Source of the DNA: Phenylobacterium sp.
GTDB taxonomy: Bacteria; Pseudomonadota; Alphaproteobacteria; Caulobacterales; Caulobacteraceae
Direction: 5' to 3'
DNA length: 64,000 bases
NCBI RefSeq assembly: GCF_004799515.1
Contig: NZ_SSMX01000026.1
Span: 1-64,000 of the forward strand
Of the stretch, positions 17,348 to 26,015 are shown in pieces. Within the stretch, counting starts at the first letter, position 1. Every line of letters starts with the position of its first letter. The position numbers and the translations under genes are program-made. The notes under the pieces are model-generated. The model made no database searches, had not been told where the DNA came from, and was given only the letters and a program-made list of their open reading frames with translations.

Positions 17348-18483
17348 GGGATTACGGGCAGGCGGACCTGGAAGCTGCTGCCGAGGTCCGGTCCGCTGCT
17401 CTGCAGGGAGATGCTCCCGCCGTGGAGCTCGACCAGCTGTTTGACGAGCGCCAGGCCGATTCCCAAGCCTTCCTGCGCCCGGGTGGCCGAGTTCTTCACC
17501 TGGGCGAAGAGCTCGAAGATCTTCGACTGCATCTCGTCGGGGATGCCGATCCCGTTGTCGGTGACCTCGATATGGACGAAGCCGTCGACGACCTGCGCGG
17601 CCAGCCGGATCTGGCCGCCGGGCGGGGTGTATTTCGCGGCGTTGTTGAGCAGGTTGCTGACCACCTGGGCGACGCGGGTGGGATCGGCGTCAAGCCAGAC
17701 GGGATCGGCCGTGATGTCGCTCGTCAACGTGTGCCGGTTGGCGTCGATCTGAGGGCGGCTGGCCTCGATAGCCAGCTCCAGGGTCGCCTGCAGCGCGACC
17801 CTCTCCTTGCGTAACGCGATCTTTCCCTGATCGATCCGGGAGATGTCGAGGAGGTCCTCGACCAGCCGCGTCAGATGCGAGACCTGCCGGTCCATCTGCG
17901 CGCGGATTTCCAGGGCTTTCTCGGGGTCGTCGTGCTTCTTCAGGAAATAGAGGCCGGCCCCCAGCGCCATGACCGGATTGCGCAGCTCGTGGCCGAGCAC
18001 AGCGAGGAATTCGTTCTTGTGGCGGTCGACGGTCTTCAACGCGTCCGCGTAGGCCGCCAGTTCGTCGCGCTGCGCCAAGATCTGCCGGTGCTGCTTGTGG
18101 AGATCGAAGAAGACGTTGGCCTTGCTCTTGAGGATATCCCCCTCGATCGGCTTCTGGATGAAGTCGACGGCGCCGGCTTCGTAGCCGCGGAACCGGCGCT
18201 GGAGGGTGGCGACGCCCGCCGTCAGGAAGATGATCGGGATGTGCCGCGACCGCTCGGCGCCGCGCATGAACTCCGCGAGCTGGAAGCCGTCCATGCCTGG
18301 CATCTGTACGTCGAGCAGGGCCAGCGCGATGTCATGCACCAAGAGCAGCTCAAGGGCCTCTTCGCCGGAGCGGGCCTTGAGGCAGGCGAGCCCCTCGCGC
18401 TGAAGCAGGGCTTCGAGCGCCAGCAGGTTCTCCTCAAGGTCGTCGACGAGCAGGAAGTTGATCGGGTCGTCCGCGGGCATCAT
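17344..18483 (-). CDS. Response regulator receiver-histidine kinase (REC-HisKA-HATPase)
   Basis: A 379-aa soluble protein. The receiver domain has acidic pair D14/D15 and phospho-acceptor D58 (LLDVQMPGMDG). The kinase part has phospho-His165 in FLAVLGHELRNPV, N box VVSNLLNNAAKYTPPGG, G1 TDNGIGIP and G2 EGLGIGLALVKQL. It overlaps the CheB gene by ATGA, so translation is coupled; a second ATG follows immediately. It is the last gene of the four-gene signalling operon. A receiver-kinase of this type likely relays phosphate within the module. It has no DNA-binding output. Confidence 0.9.
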   Translation of the reverse strand: MMPADDPINFLLVDDLEENLLALEALLQREGLACLKARSGEEALELLLVHDIALALLDVQMPGMDGFQLAEFMRGAERSRHIPIIFLTAGVATLQRRFRGYEAGAVDFIQKPIEGDILKSKANVFFDLHKQHRQILAQRDELAAYADALKTVDRHKNEFLAVLGHELRNPVMALGAGLYFLKKHDDPEKALEIRAQMDRQVSHLTRLVEDLLDISRIDQGKIALRKERVALQATLELAIEASRPQIDANRHTLTSDITADPVWLDADPTRVAQVVSNLLNNAAKYTPPGGQIRLAAQVVDGFVHIEVTDNGIGIPDEMQSKIFELFAQVKNSATRAQEGLGIGLALVKQLVELHGGSISLQSSGPDLGSSFQVRLPVIP

Positions 18484-19055
18484 GCGGCTCCCAGTTGCAG
18501 CAGGTAGGACGTCATGGTCTCGAGGGTCATCACCTTGGCCTTGGGGCACGCCTGAAGCGCGGCGGCGGGCATGGTCGCGGCATAGGCGCTGGCGGGATCT
18601 TCCACCACGGCCTGGCCGCCCGCGTCCGCGATCGCCCTCAGGCCGCGGGCGCCGTCGTCGTTGGCGCCGGTCAGGACGACGCCGACCAAGGCGGGCCCGA
18701 AGGCATCCGCGGCGCTTTCCAGCAGGACATCGATAGAAGGACGCGAGAGGTTCACCAGTTCATCCGAGGAAAGCGACAGCGACCCGTCCGCCTCGACGAG
18801 CAGGTGATAATCCGAGGGCGCGAAATAGACCACGCCGGGGCGCACCGGCTCCTTGTCCTCGGCCTCCTTCACCGCGACCCGGCACTTGCCGCCGAGCAGC
18901 GGGACGAGGGCGTTCTCGCGGTCGGGCGGGACATGCACCACCACCAGCACGGACAGAGGATAGGTCGCGGGCAGGGCGGGCAGGATCTGCAACAGCGCCT
19001 GCACGCCGCCCGCCGAGGCGCCGATCGCCACCGCCTTGATCGGCCCGGCGGTCAC
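18480..19055 (-). CDS. CheB-type protein-glutamate methylesterase, catalytic domain only
   Basis: A 191-aa stand-alone CheB catalytic domain without a receiver. The triad regions are visible: Ser in IGASAGGVQAL, His in VVVHVPPDREN and Asp in LTGANDDGARGL. Conserved FAPSDYHLLV and EDPASAYAATMPAAAL are also present. It removes methyl or amide groups from receptor-like glutamates. There is no chemoreceptor gene in the operon. It overlaps its neighbours by four bases on both sides. Because it lacks a receiver domain, control may come from CheR or the hybrid kinase in the same operon. Confidence 0.9.
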   Translation of the reverse strand: MTAGPIKAVAIGASAGGVQALLQILPALPATYPLSVLVVVHVPPDRENALVPLLGGKCRVAVKEAEDKEPVRPGVVYFAPSDYHLLVEADGSLSLSSDELVNLSRPSIDVLLESAADAFGPALVGVVLTGANDDGARGLRAIADAGGQAVVEDPASAYAATMPAAALQACPKAKVMTLETMTSYLLQLGAA

Positions 19056-19876
19056 GACTCCCGCCTCTGGTAGATCTTCTCCTCGCGGACAAAGTCGGAG
19101 AAGGCGGCCGCATGGCTAGAGAAGCGCAGGTTCTCCTTGGACCCGAGGCCCAGGAAGCCCTTGCGGGCGAGGGAGTCCCGGAAGAGGCCGATCGCCCGGT
19201 CCTGCAGCGCGCGGTCGAAATAGATCAGCACGTTGCGGCACGAGATCAGGTGCATCTCGGCGAACACCGCGTCGGTCACCAGGCTGTGGTCGGAGAAGAC
19301 CACGCGGCTGCGCAGCGTCTTGTCGAAAGCCGCCCGGCCGTAGTCGGCGGTGTAGTACTCCGAGAGCGAGGACTTGCCGCCGGACTTCTGGTGGTTCTGG
19401 GTGAACTTGCGGACCTGGTCGAGCGGATAGACCCCCGCCTCGGCCGCCTGCAACGCCGACGGGTTGATGTCGGTGGCGTAGAACAGGGTGCGCTGGTCGA
19501 GGCCTTCTTCGCGGAACAGGATCGCCAGCGAGTAGAGCTCCTCGCCATTGCTGCAGCCGGCGACCCAGACCTTGAGCGACGGATAGGTCCGCAGGTGCGG
19601 CAACACCTGTTCGCGCAAGGCCCGGAAATAGGACGGATCGCGGAACATCTCGCTCACCTGGACGGTGAGGAAGTCCAGCAGGCGCGGCAGCAAGGCGGGA
19701 TCGTGCAGCAACCCGGCCTGCATCATCGAGACGCTGTCGAACCCGAGCCGGTCGCGGGCGAGCAGCAGGCGCCGCTTGGTCGACGCCCGGGCGTAGCGCC
19801 GAAAGTCGTAGTGGTAGCGCTGGTAGAGCGCCTCCAGCAGCAGCTGGATCTCCAGGTCTTCAACGCCGTCGCGCAC
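19052..19876 (-). CDS. CheR-type protein-glutamate O-methyltransferase
   Basis: A 274-aa CheR. It has an N-terminal helical domain (LLEALYQRYHYDFRRYARAS) and a SAM-dependent methyltransferase domain with KVWVAGCSNGEELYSLAILF as motif I. ATDINPSALQAAEAGVYPL, FSDHSLVTDAVFAEMHLISC and RNVLIYFDRALQDRAI follow. It methylates Glu residues of a receptor-like partner. It lies nine bases downstream of the hybrid kinase and overlaps CheB by four bases. CheB/CheR pairs linked to hybrid kinases occur in non-chemotactic signalling and stress modules; that function is an inference here. Confidence 0.9.
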   Translation of the reverse strand: MRDGVEDLEIQLLLEALYQRYHYDFRRYARASTKRRLLLARDRLGFDSVSMMQAGLLHDPALLPRLLDFLTVQVSEMFRDPSYFRALREQVLPHLRTYPSLKVWVAGCSNGEELYSLAILFREEGLDQRTLFYATDINPSALQAAEAGVYPLDQVRKFTQNHQKSGGKSSLSEYYTADYGRAAFDKTLRSRVVFSDHSLVTDAVFAEMHLISCRNVLIYFDRALQDRAIGLFRDSLARKGFLGLGSKENLRFSSHAAAFSDFVREEKIYQRRES

Positions 19877-19885
19877 TGAGCCCCC

Positions 19886-22800
19886 TCATCGCGGCATCCA
19901 GACCCGGACGAGGGAGAGGAGCTTGTCGACGTCGATGGGCTTGGCCATGTAGTCGTTCGCGCCGGCCTCGAGGCAGCGCTCCTGATCGTCGGGCATCGCC
20001 TTGGCGGTCAGCATGACCACAGGCAGGTCCGCCCACCGGGGCTGGCCGCGGATTTGCCGGGTCGCCTCCAGACCGTCCATCACCGGCATCATCACGTCCA
20101 TCAGCACCAGGTCGATGCGCTGCGACGGAGCCTCCGTCGACCGGTCGAGCGCCTCGAGCGCTTCGCGGCCGTTGCGTGCGATCTGGACGACGGCGCCCCT
20201 CGGTTCGAAAACGCTCGTCAGCGAGTAGACGTTGCGCACGTCGTCTTCGACCACGAGGATCCGGCGCCCTTCGAGGACGGCGTCGCGGTTGCGCGCCTGC
20301 TGGATCATCTTCTGCTGTTCGGGCGGCAGCTCGCCCACCACCTGGTGCAGGAAGAGGGAGACCTCGTCCAACAGGCGCTCAGGCGACTTCGCGCCCTTGA
20401 TGATGATCGAATGGGAATACCGCCGCAGCCGCTGCTCGTCGTCGGGCGACAGGTCGTGGCCGGTGTAGACGATGACCGGGGGGAAGGCGTGATCGCCCTG
20501 GCTCAGGGTCTCGAGCAGGGCGTAGCCGGAGGCGTCGGGCAGCGAAAGGTCGAGCACCATGCAGTCGAAGGTCTGCTCGTGGAGCTTCTGGAGGCACTCC
20601 GCGGCGGTGCCCACGCCCACGGTCTCGACATCGCGCGAGCTCAGGAGCTTGCCCACCGCTTCGCGCTGGACCTTGTCGTCCTCGACGATCAGCACGCGGC
20701 GCATGGTCTGGGTCAGCCGGGATTCGAAGGCCTGCAGGACCTCGGCCAGGTCCTCCCGCTTCACAGGCTTCACCAGGTAGCCCACCGCGCCCAGAGCGAG
20801 CGCGGTCTGGCTGTGGTCGGCGCCCGAGACGACGTGTATCGGGATGTGGCGGGTCGCGTCGTCGCGCTTCAGCCGATCGAGGACGGTAAGGCCGGACTGG
20901 TCGGGCAGGCCCACGTCGAGGACAATGGCGCTGGGCCTGAACTCCTTCGCGAGGCTGAGCGCCTCTTCCGCCGTCCCGGCGACGATGCACTGGAAGCCCA
21001 TCTCGTGCGACAGGTCGCGGACGATGGCGGCGAACTTGTCGTCGTCCTCAATGACCAGGAGCAGACGCCTCGCGTCGTTGAGGGCGTCCCGATCGTCCTC
21101 AGGCCTCGCCCGCGCCGCCGACCGCTTCGGCCGCGCCGGGGCGGCGGCGGGCGGCGCCGCGGACCCGACCGGCTCGCGGAGTTCGCGCGGCGCGATCCGG
21201 GTGGCGTCGTAGGCGCGTGGGATCGTCAGGGTGAAGGTGCTGCCTTTGCCGAGCTTGCTCTCGAGGGTGATCTCGCCACCCAGCAGCCGGGCCAGCTCGC
21301 GGGAGATCGACAGGCCTAGGCCCGTGCCGCCGTACCGCCGGCTGATGGTGCCGTCGGCCTGGCGGAACGCCTCGAAGATGCTCTCCTGCTGCTCCGCGGA
21401 GATGCCGATGCCACTGTCCGTCACGGCGAGCGCGATGCGGTCTTCGCCCGCCGGGGCGAGGGCCAGCCGGACGCTGCCCGCTTCGGTGAACTTGAAGGCG
21501 TTGGAGAGAAGGTTCTTGAGGATTTGCTCCAGCCGCAGCCGGTCGGTGTCGATCGCCGCGGGCGCGTCCTTGGCGACGGTGATCTCGAAATCGAGTTTCC
21601 GCTCCTCCGCCACCGGCGCGAAGAGCTGGCGGATGTCGCTCGTCAGCCGCTGTAGCGGGATCTGTTCCGGCTGAACCTGCAGATGGCCGGCCTCGATCTT
21701 CGACAGGTCGAGGATGTCGTTGATCAGGGTGAGGAGGTCGTTGCCCGACGACTGGATGGTCCGGGCGTACCTCACCTGCTCGTCCGACAGCCCGCCCTCG
21801 GGATTGTCGGCGAGGAGTTTGGACAGGATCAGCAGCGAGTTGAGCGGCGTGCGCAGCTCGTGGGACATGTTGGCCAGGAAGTCCGACTTGTACTGGCTGG
21901 CCTGCTCGAGCTCGCGGGCCTTCAGCTGCACCGCCGCCGTGGTCCGCTCGAGCTCGTCGCGCTGGGTCTCCAGCGTCTGGGCCTGTTCCTCCAGCTGGCT
22001 GTTGGTCTGCTCCAGCTCGACCTGCTGCTGTTCGAGCCGCACCTGCGACTCCTTCAGCGCCTTGCCCTGCTCCTCCAGCTCTTCGTTGGAGACGCGCAAC
22101 TCCTCGCTCTGCACCTGCAGCTCCTCGGCCTGGCGCTGGGTTTCCTCCAGAGTGTCCTGCAGCTGGGTCCGGAACCGCGCCGTCCGCAGGGCGATGCCGA
22201 TCGCCGCCGACGACTGGTCGAGCAGATCGAGGAGGCGGTCGTCGACCGGGTGGAGGAAGCCCAGTTCGATCACGCCATTGACCACCTCGTCGGCTCGGGC
22301 GGGGACGATGACCAGATGCTTCGGCGCGTCCTGGCCCAGGGCCGATCCGATGGTCAGGTAGCCCTTCGGCACATCCGGAATGATCATCGAGCGCCCCTCG
22401 GCGGCGACCTGGCCCAGCAGGCCTTCCCTCAGCGCGAACTGCCGCGGGATCTCGGCGTCGGCCGGAACCCCGAGCGTCGCCGCCCGGCTGTAGTGGTTCG
22501 CTTCCGCATGGAACAGGGCGCCGGCCTGGGAGCCTAGGTAGCGGGCGAGGAACGCCAGGATGCTCTCGGCCAGTTGCTCCACGGACTTGTCGCCCATCAT
22601 GGCCTCGGCGAGCCCGACCTGACCGGCCTGGAGCCACTGCTGGCGGGCGCGGGCGGCGGCGTTGCGGCGGATCAGGATGAGCACGATGATCGTCACGCCC
22701 GCGCCCAGCAGCCCGGCCAGGACGCCGCTGCTTTGCGCGCTCTTGAAGGCGGCCGACATCTCCGCGAGACGGATTTCCCGTAGCCGCACCTCTTCCTGGC

Positions 22801-23314
22801 GCATGACGTCGGCCTGGGTGCGGATGGCGTCCATCTCGACCTTGCCGCGGTCGGTGGTCACCAAGGCGAGCGCCGCGTCGATGCCCTTGGTCTTGCGAAG
22901 GTCAATCGTCTCGCGCAGCTCCGCAAGCTTGGCGTCCACGTGCCGCCGAAGCTGGGCCAGGTTGGCTTGCTGCGTCCGGTTGTCCTGTGTCAGCGACCCT
23001 ACGGTGTCGAGGCGGGAGACCATGTCCGCGACGGCGCGGTCATAGGGCTCGAGGTATTTCTCGTTTCCTGTGAGCAGGTAGCCGCGCTGGCCGGTCTCGG
23101 CGTCCTGGGCGGTGGATAGGAGGTCATCCAGGGCGGAGAGCACTTGGTGCGAATGCAGCACCAGCTGGCTGTCGGCGCGCAAGGTCTGGATGTTCAGGTA
23201 GGCGACGGCGCCGCTGATCAGGAAGAAGGCGATGACCGCCGCGAGCCCGAAGGCCGTCCCGAGCTGCAGGCCAGACCTAATTCCGCGGGACGCGCGAGCC
23301 TGAATCTTCGGCAT
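19886..23314 (-). CDS. CHASE3-GAF hybrid histidine kinase with three receiver domains
   Basis: A 1142-aa membrane sensor. TM1 is at about 17-40 and TM2 about 196-216, with a CHASE3 periplasmic domain between them (SALDDLLSTAQDAETGQRGY). Next comes a GAF domain at about 240-378 and a long coiled coil at 380-475 rich in EELQ and EELE repeats. HisKA has phospho-His485 (FLANMSHELRTPLNSL) and HATPase has NLLSNAFKFT, TDSGIGIS and GGTGLGLSIS. Receivers carry Asp800, Asp922 and Asp1073. The middle receiver lacks a clear conserved Lys region (SIIIKGAKSPE may supply it). It heads the operon with CheR, CheB and the REC-kinase. A three-receiver array suggests a phosphorelay with multiple outputs. Confidence 0.92.
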   Translation of the reverse strand: MPKIQARASRGIRSGLQLGTAFGLAAVIAFFLISGAVAYLNIQTLRADSQLVLHSHQVLSALDDLLSTAQDAETGQRGYLLTGNEKYLEPYDRAVADMVSRLDTVGSLTQDNRTQQANLAQLRRHVDAKLAELRETIDLRKTKGIDAALALVTTDRGKVEMDAIRTQADVMRQEEVRLREIRLAEMSAAFKSAQSSGVLAGLLGAGVTIIVLILIRRNAAARARQQWLQAGQVGLAEAMMGDKSVEQLAESILAFLARYLGSQAGALFHAEANHYSRAATLGVPADAEIPRQFALREGLLGQVAAEGRSMIIPDVPKGYLTIGSALGQDAPKHLVIVPARADEVVNGVIELGFLHPVDDRLLDLLDQSSAAIGIALRTARFRTQLQDTLEETQRQAEELQVQSEELRVSNEELEEQGKALKESQVRLEQQQVELEQTNSQLEEQAQTLETQRDELERTTAAVQLKARELEQASQYKSDFLANMSHELRTPLNSLLILSKLLADNPEGGLSDEQVRYARTIQSSGNDLLTLINDILDLSKIEAGHLQVQPEQIPLQRLTSDIRQLFAPVAEERKLDFEITVAKDAPAAIDTDRLRLEQILKNLLSNAFKFTEAGSVRLALAPAGEDRIALAVTDSGIGISAEQQESIFEAFRQADGTISRRYGGTGLGLSISRELARLLGGEITLESKLGKGSTFTLTIPRAYDATRIAPRELREPVGSAAPPAAAPARPKRSAARARPEDDRDALNDARRLLLVIEDDDKFAAIVRDLSHEMGFQCIVAGTAEEALSLAKEFRPSAIVLDVGLPDQSGLTVLDRLKRDDATRHIPIHVVSGADHSQTALALGAVGYLVKPVKREDLAEVLQAFESRLTQTMRRVLIVEDDKVQREAVGKLLSSRDVETVGVGTAAECLQKLHEQTFDCMVLDLSLPDASGYALLETLSQGDHAFPPVIVYTGHDLSPDDEQRLRRYSHSIIIKGAKSPERLLDEVSLFLHQVVGELPPEQQKMIQQARNRDAVLEGRRILVVEDDVRNVYSLTSVFEPRGAVVQIARNGREALEALDRSTEAPSQRIDLVLMDVMMPVMDGLEATRQIRGQPRWADLPVVMLTAKAMPDDQERCLEAGANDYMAKPIDVDKLLSLVRVWMPR

Positions 23315-23620
23315 GACGGACTCTAACGAAGGGTTGTCGGTTTCCGCCTCGCGGCGGCGCGGTCGGGGGGATATGCGGCGAAGCGCGACCCAAGGATCGA
23401 GGACCGCGCCGCGCGCAGCAAGCCCTTTGGCGGCAAGCCTCTTATCCCCTCGACGGTGGTCCGCCGCGGGCAGCCAACAACAGGTTCGCGCAACACCCCA
23501 CGCCTCCGCATCCCAGCGAGTAAGTGCTTTAAGGCGAAGGTTGTTCCATACCGGCGTTACCCCTCGAAGGGTGCGATTGCGCCTAGGAGATCTGGGCGCG
23601 CGCCTCGGTCGTCGCGCCGT
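23315..23620. other. Intergenic region between the sensor kinase and a small membrane protein gene
   Basis: About 300 bases that probably carry the promoter of the leftward signalling operon. The short ORFs here have no recognisable proteins. I could not place a convincing -35/-10 pair. Confidence 0.4.
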
Positions 23621-23974
23621 CTAGACCCATGCCGATCTGGAGGACTGGATGACCATGCGAACCCGCCTGGAACGCGACAGGCCGTGGTCGGCGTCAGGGG
23701 CGCGGGGCGCCCTCCGAACATCGGCGAACCGCGCCGGCCTGCGCCGCGTCAGGACCCCTGCGGCCCCAAGCGGAATGGCCAGCGCCAGTGGCGTGGACCA
23801 GATCAGCTCCGGCCGAAACGCCAGCAGGGCCAAGGCCGATCCGAGCGAGACGGCTTCGATGACGGCGACGCCGCGGCGGCCGGGCAGGCCATAAGGCCGC
23901 GCCGATACCCTCCAGCCGTTCGCGAGTCCCAGGATCGCGGTGAGTACGCCCGACGCCAGCGCCAAGTCGTCCAT
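23621..23974 (-). CDS. Small hydrophobic membrane protein, unknown function
   Basis: A 117-aa ORF with three hydrophobic segments: LASGVLTAILGLANGW, VAVIEAVSLGSALALLAF and LALAIPLGAAGVLT. A basic C-terminal tail (LTRRRPARF onward) is likely cytosolic. GAGGG about eight bases upstream supports ATG 23974. No family was recognised. Spacing and hydrophobic pattern make it more credible than the overlapping frames. Confidence 0.5.
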   Translation of the reverse strand: MDDLALASGVLTAILGLANGWRVSARPYGLPGRRGVAVIEAVSLGSALALLAFRPELIWSTPLALAIPLGAAGVLTRRRPARFADVRRAPRAPDADHGLSRSRRVRMVIQSSRSAWV

Positions 23975-24403
23975 GTCTGGCCCTCAGTCCGCCAAGGCGC
24001 CGGCAGGTCGGCCCGACCGGGCGGTGAGGGAAGGGTGGTCGCGCGCGCCGGCTGGCGTCCCTTGGGGCGTCGCTGGGGAGGACGGGACGACGAGCCCGGC
24101 GCGCGCGACCCTCGCGGCGCGGCCCAGGGGGGAACGGCCGGCGGCGAGGAGGGTAATGCGAGGCGGCGCCGCCGGACGGGAGACGCTTCGAACCGTGACG
24201 AGAAGCCGATGCCGCATCGCAAACCTTCATAGGGGGTAGTTTCATTCTTACTATACATACGAGCTGCTCTGAAACAAGCGGCGAAGCGGGACGCGCTACG
24301 GCGACTCGGCCCCGCCCACCTAACAGTGATTCAGACTTGCATTTTGAGGCGTGACATAATTACTGGATATGCAGCCCGCGAACCGTCAGCTCAGGGACCG
24401 ACG
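23975..24403. other. Non-coding region upstream of the XRE gene
   Basis: It contains the inverted repeat listed separately. From about 24236 to 24370 there is an AT-rich island (TTCATTCTTACTATACATAC and CATAATTACTGGATAT), unusual for this GC-rich window, where the promoter of the XRE pair is expected. No exact promoter could be fixed by eye. Confidence 0.4.
24037..24110. repeat. Long imperfect hairpin with a perfect 15-bp outer inverted repeat
   Basis: GGTCGCGCGCGCCGG (24037-24051) is the exact reverse complement of 24096-24110. Inside it, CGTCCC (24056-24061) pairs with GGGACG (24084-24089), leaving a 22-base apical region rich in GGGG. It lies upstream of the leftward membrane gene and the rightward XRE gene. 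It could be a structured leader or small RNA. The CG alternation makes part of the pairing cheap, so chance is not excluded. Confidence 0.45.
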
Positions 24404-24736
24404 ATGCCTAGACCTGCCGTGGACCCCGTCCGGGCTGCTGCGACCCAGAGGCTGCGCCGCGCGGCGGGACGCTGGCTGAAGGCGGCCCGAGAGGCGAGGG
24501 GGCTTACTCAAGCCGAGCTCGCCGCCATCCTGGGCCTGCGCTACTACACCTTCGTGAGCCAGGTGGAGAGCGGCGTGGGCCGCGTGCCGATCGAGAGCCA
24601 GGGCGACTGGGCGGCGGCCCTCGGCCTGGACGCGGCAGACTTCGCCGGGACCCTCCTGCGATATTACGAGCCGGAACTGCACCGCCTGCTGTTCGGCGAG
24701 ACTCCGGACCCCGTGGAGTCTAAGGCCTCGGCATGA
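24404..24736 (+). CDS. XRE-family helix-turn-helix regulator
   Basis: A 110-aa protein. Residues about 18-65 are an XRE/Cro helix-turn-helix: WLKAAREARGLTQAELAAIL, then YYTFVSQVESGVGRVP. A short C-terminal part (GDWAAALGLDAADFAGTLLR) follows. ATG 24404 is preferred over an upstream in-frame start because AGGGA lies just before it. Its TGA overlaps the ATG of the next gene (ATGA), so the two are translationally coupled. It may regulate its own pair. Confidence 0.8.
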   Translation: MPRPAVDPVRAAATQRLRRAAGRWLKAAREARGLTQAELAAILGLRYYTFVSQVESGVGRVPIESQGDWAAALGLDAADFAGTLLRYYEPELHRLLFGETPDPVESKASA

Positions 24737-25998
24737 GTGCGTTGCTCGGGGACAATGTCGTACCCCTCAGGTCACGAGCCCCCGCCGGCGATTGGACGCC
24801 AAGCGAGCGCGCGCGCCTCTCGGAGCTGATCGACCGCCTGTCGGCCCAGGGCGCGCACGTCGACGTCGCCTACGGCGTCTCCGACGCCAACGACCCTTGG
24901 TGCGTCATCAGCGACGACGCTGGGAACATCCTGTTCCACATCGCCCGGATCGCCGGCCGTGTGGTGGTGCACGACACCTCCGACGACGCCGTGCGGTCCG
25001 AGGACTCCCTCTGGGGCGCGTTCGATCACCTCCTCGGGTCCAGCTGGCGCGCAGGCCGGGAGGTGGACAACGTCATCCCGCTGTCCCAGGCGCAGTCGTT
25101 GTTGGCGCTGGCCGTCGCGGTCATGTTCACGACCGACCTGAAGGCCCAGCATCTGCCGGCGGATATCACGGGCTCCGAGGCGGCGAAGCACGACGACACG
25201 GCGCCATCCGTGACGGACCCGTCGATCGTGACCGACCTGGCCGCCGCCGGTCGCCATGTCGCTGGGGGCGTCGACGCCGCGCCTGAGGGGCATGGCCCGG
25301 CCTCCGTCACCGCGGATAGCCGTGACGGCCTGCCGACCAAGGCTGCTCGGCTCGACCCAACGGATCAGTCCTTGGCGCGGACGACGTCGAACGCGGCGGG
25401 AACGGCCGCGCCGTCATCCGCGCACCCGGCGTCCGCGGGCGCCGGACCCGCGCCGCACGCAGGCGACACGGGCGAAAAGCTTCTGGCTGGCGGGTCCCCC
25501 GGGAAGGTCGACGTCATCGAGGGCGGTCCTGGCGACGACCGGATCTTTCTGGGCGACCACGTGGTCGCTGTCGGCGGGGCGGGCCACAACACCTTCGTGG
25601 TCGCCGGCGCCAAGGTGGCCGTTGCCGGAGCGCCGCCAGAGTCCGACGGCGTCGTCCTCGACTTCACCAATCTGGACCACTTCGAATTTCCAACGGGGTC
25701 CAATGCGACGATCGTCAGCGTCACGCCGACGACGGATGTCCTGGCCGGCCTGCATGACCTGGCCGGGCTCCAGGGATTGGCGACAACTCCGGGCGTGCAG
25801 ATGACCGTCGACCTCAACGGTGACGGCCGGGCGGACATCGTCGTCCTCGTCGCCGGCCCAGGCGTGGCGGGCCTCACGCCGGGACCCGCCGCGCACCCGG
25901 CGGCCGCGGCCTCGACGGAATCGCACGCGTGGCCGCTTGAGCCCGAGCTCAGCTCGCTGAGCCACCTGCCGCCGCCGGGGCAGATCCTTCTCGGCTGA
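24733..25998 (+). CDS. RTX-like repeat protein coupled to the XRE regulator
   Basis: A 421-aa protein without an N-terminal signal. Residues about 20-105 form a compact domain (PSERARLSELIDRLSAQGAH, WCVISDDAGNILFHIARIAG). A hydrophobic stretch at about 121-134 could be a membrane segment. A long Ala/Pro/Thr-rich linker (about 150-245) follows. A single hemolysin-type calcium nonapeptide-like turn lies at about 263-276 (EGGPGDDRIFLGD), and a calcium-loop-like DLNGDGRAD at 360-368. RTX-type proteins are usually secreted by type I systems through a C-terminal signal, but no transporter is nearby. No named family is recognised for the whole protein. Confidence 0.6.
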   Translation: MSALLGDNVVPLRSRAPAGDWTPSERARLSELIDRLSAQGAHVDVAYGVSDANDPWCVISDDAGNILFHIARIAGRVVVHDTSDDAVRSEDSLWGAFDHLLGSSWRAGREVDNVIPLSQAQSLLALAVAVMFTTDLKAQHLPADITGSEAAKHDDTAPSVTDPSIVTDLAAAGRHVAGGVDAAPEGHGPASVTADSRDGLPTKAARLDPTDQSLARTTSNAAGTAAPSSAHPASAGAGPAPHAGDTGEKLLAGGSPGKVDVIEGGPGDDRIFLGDHVVAVGGAGHNTFVVAGAKVAVAGAPPESDGVVLDFTNLDHFEFPTGSNATIVSVTPTTDVLAGLHDLAGLQGLATTPGVQMTVDLNGDGRADIVVLVAGPGVAGLTPGPAAHPAAAASTESHAWPLEPELSSLSHLPPPGQILLG

Positions 25999-26015
25999 GG
26001 CTTCGCGTCGAAGAC

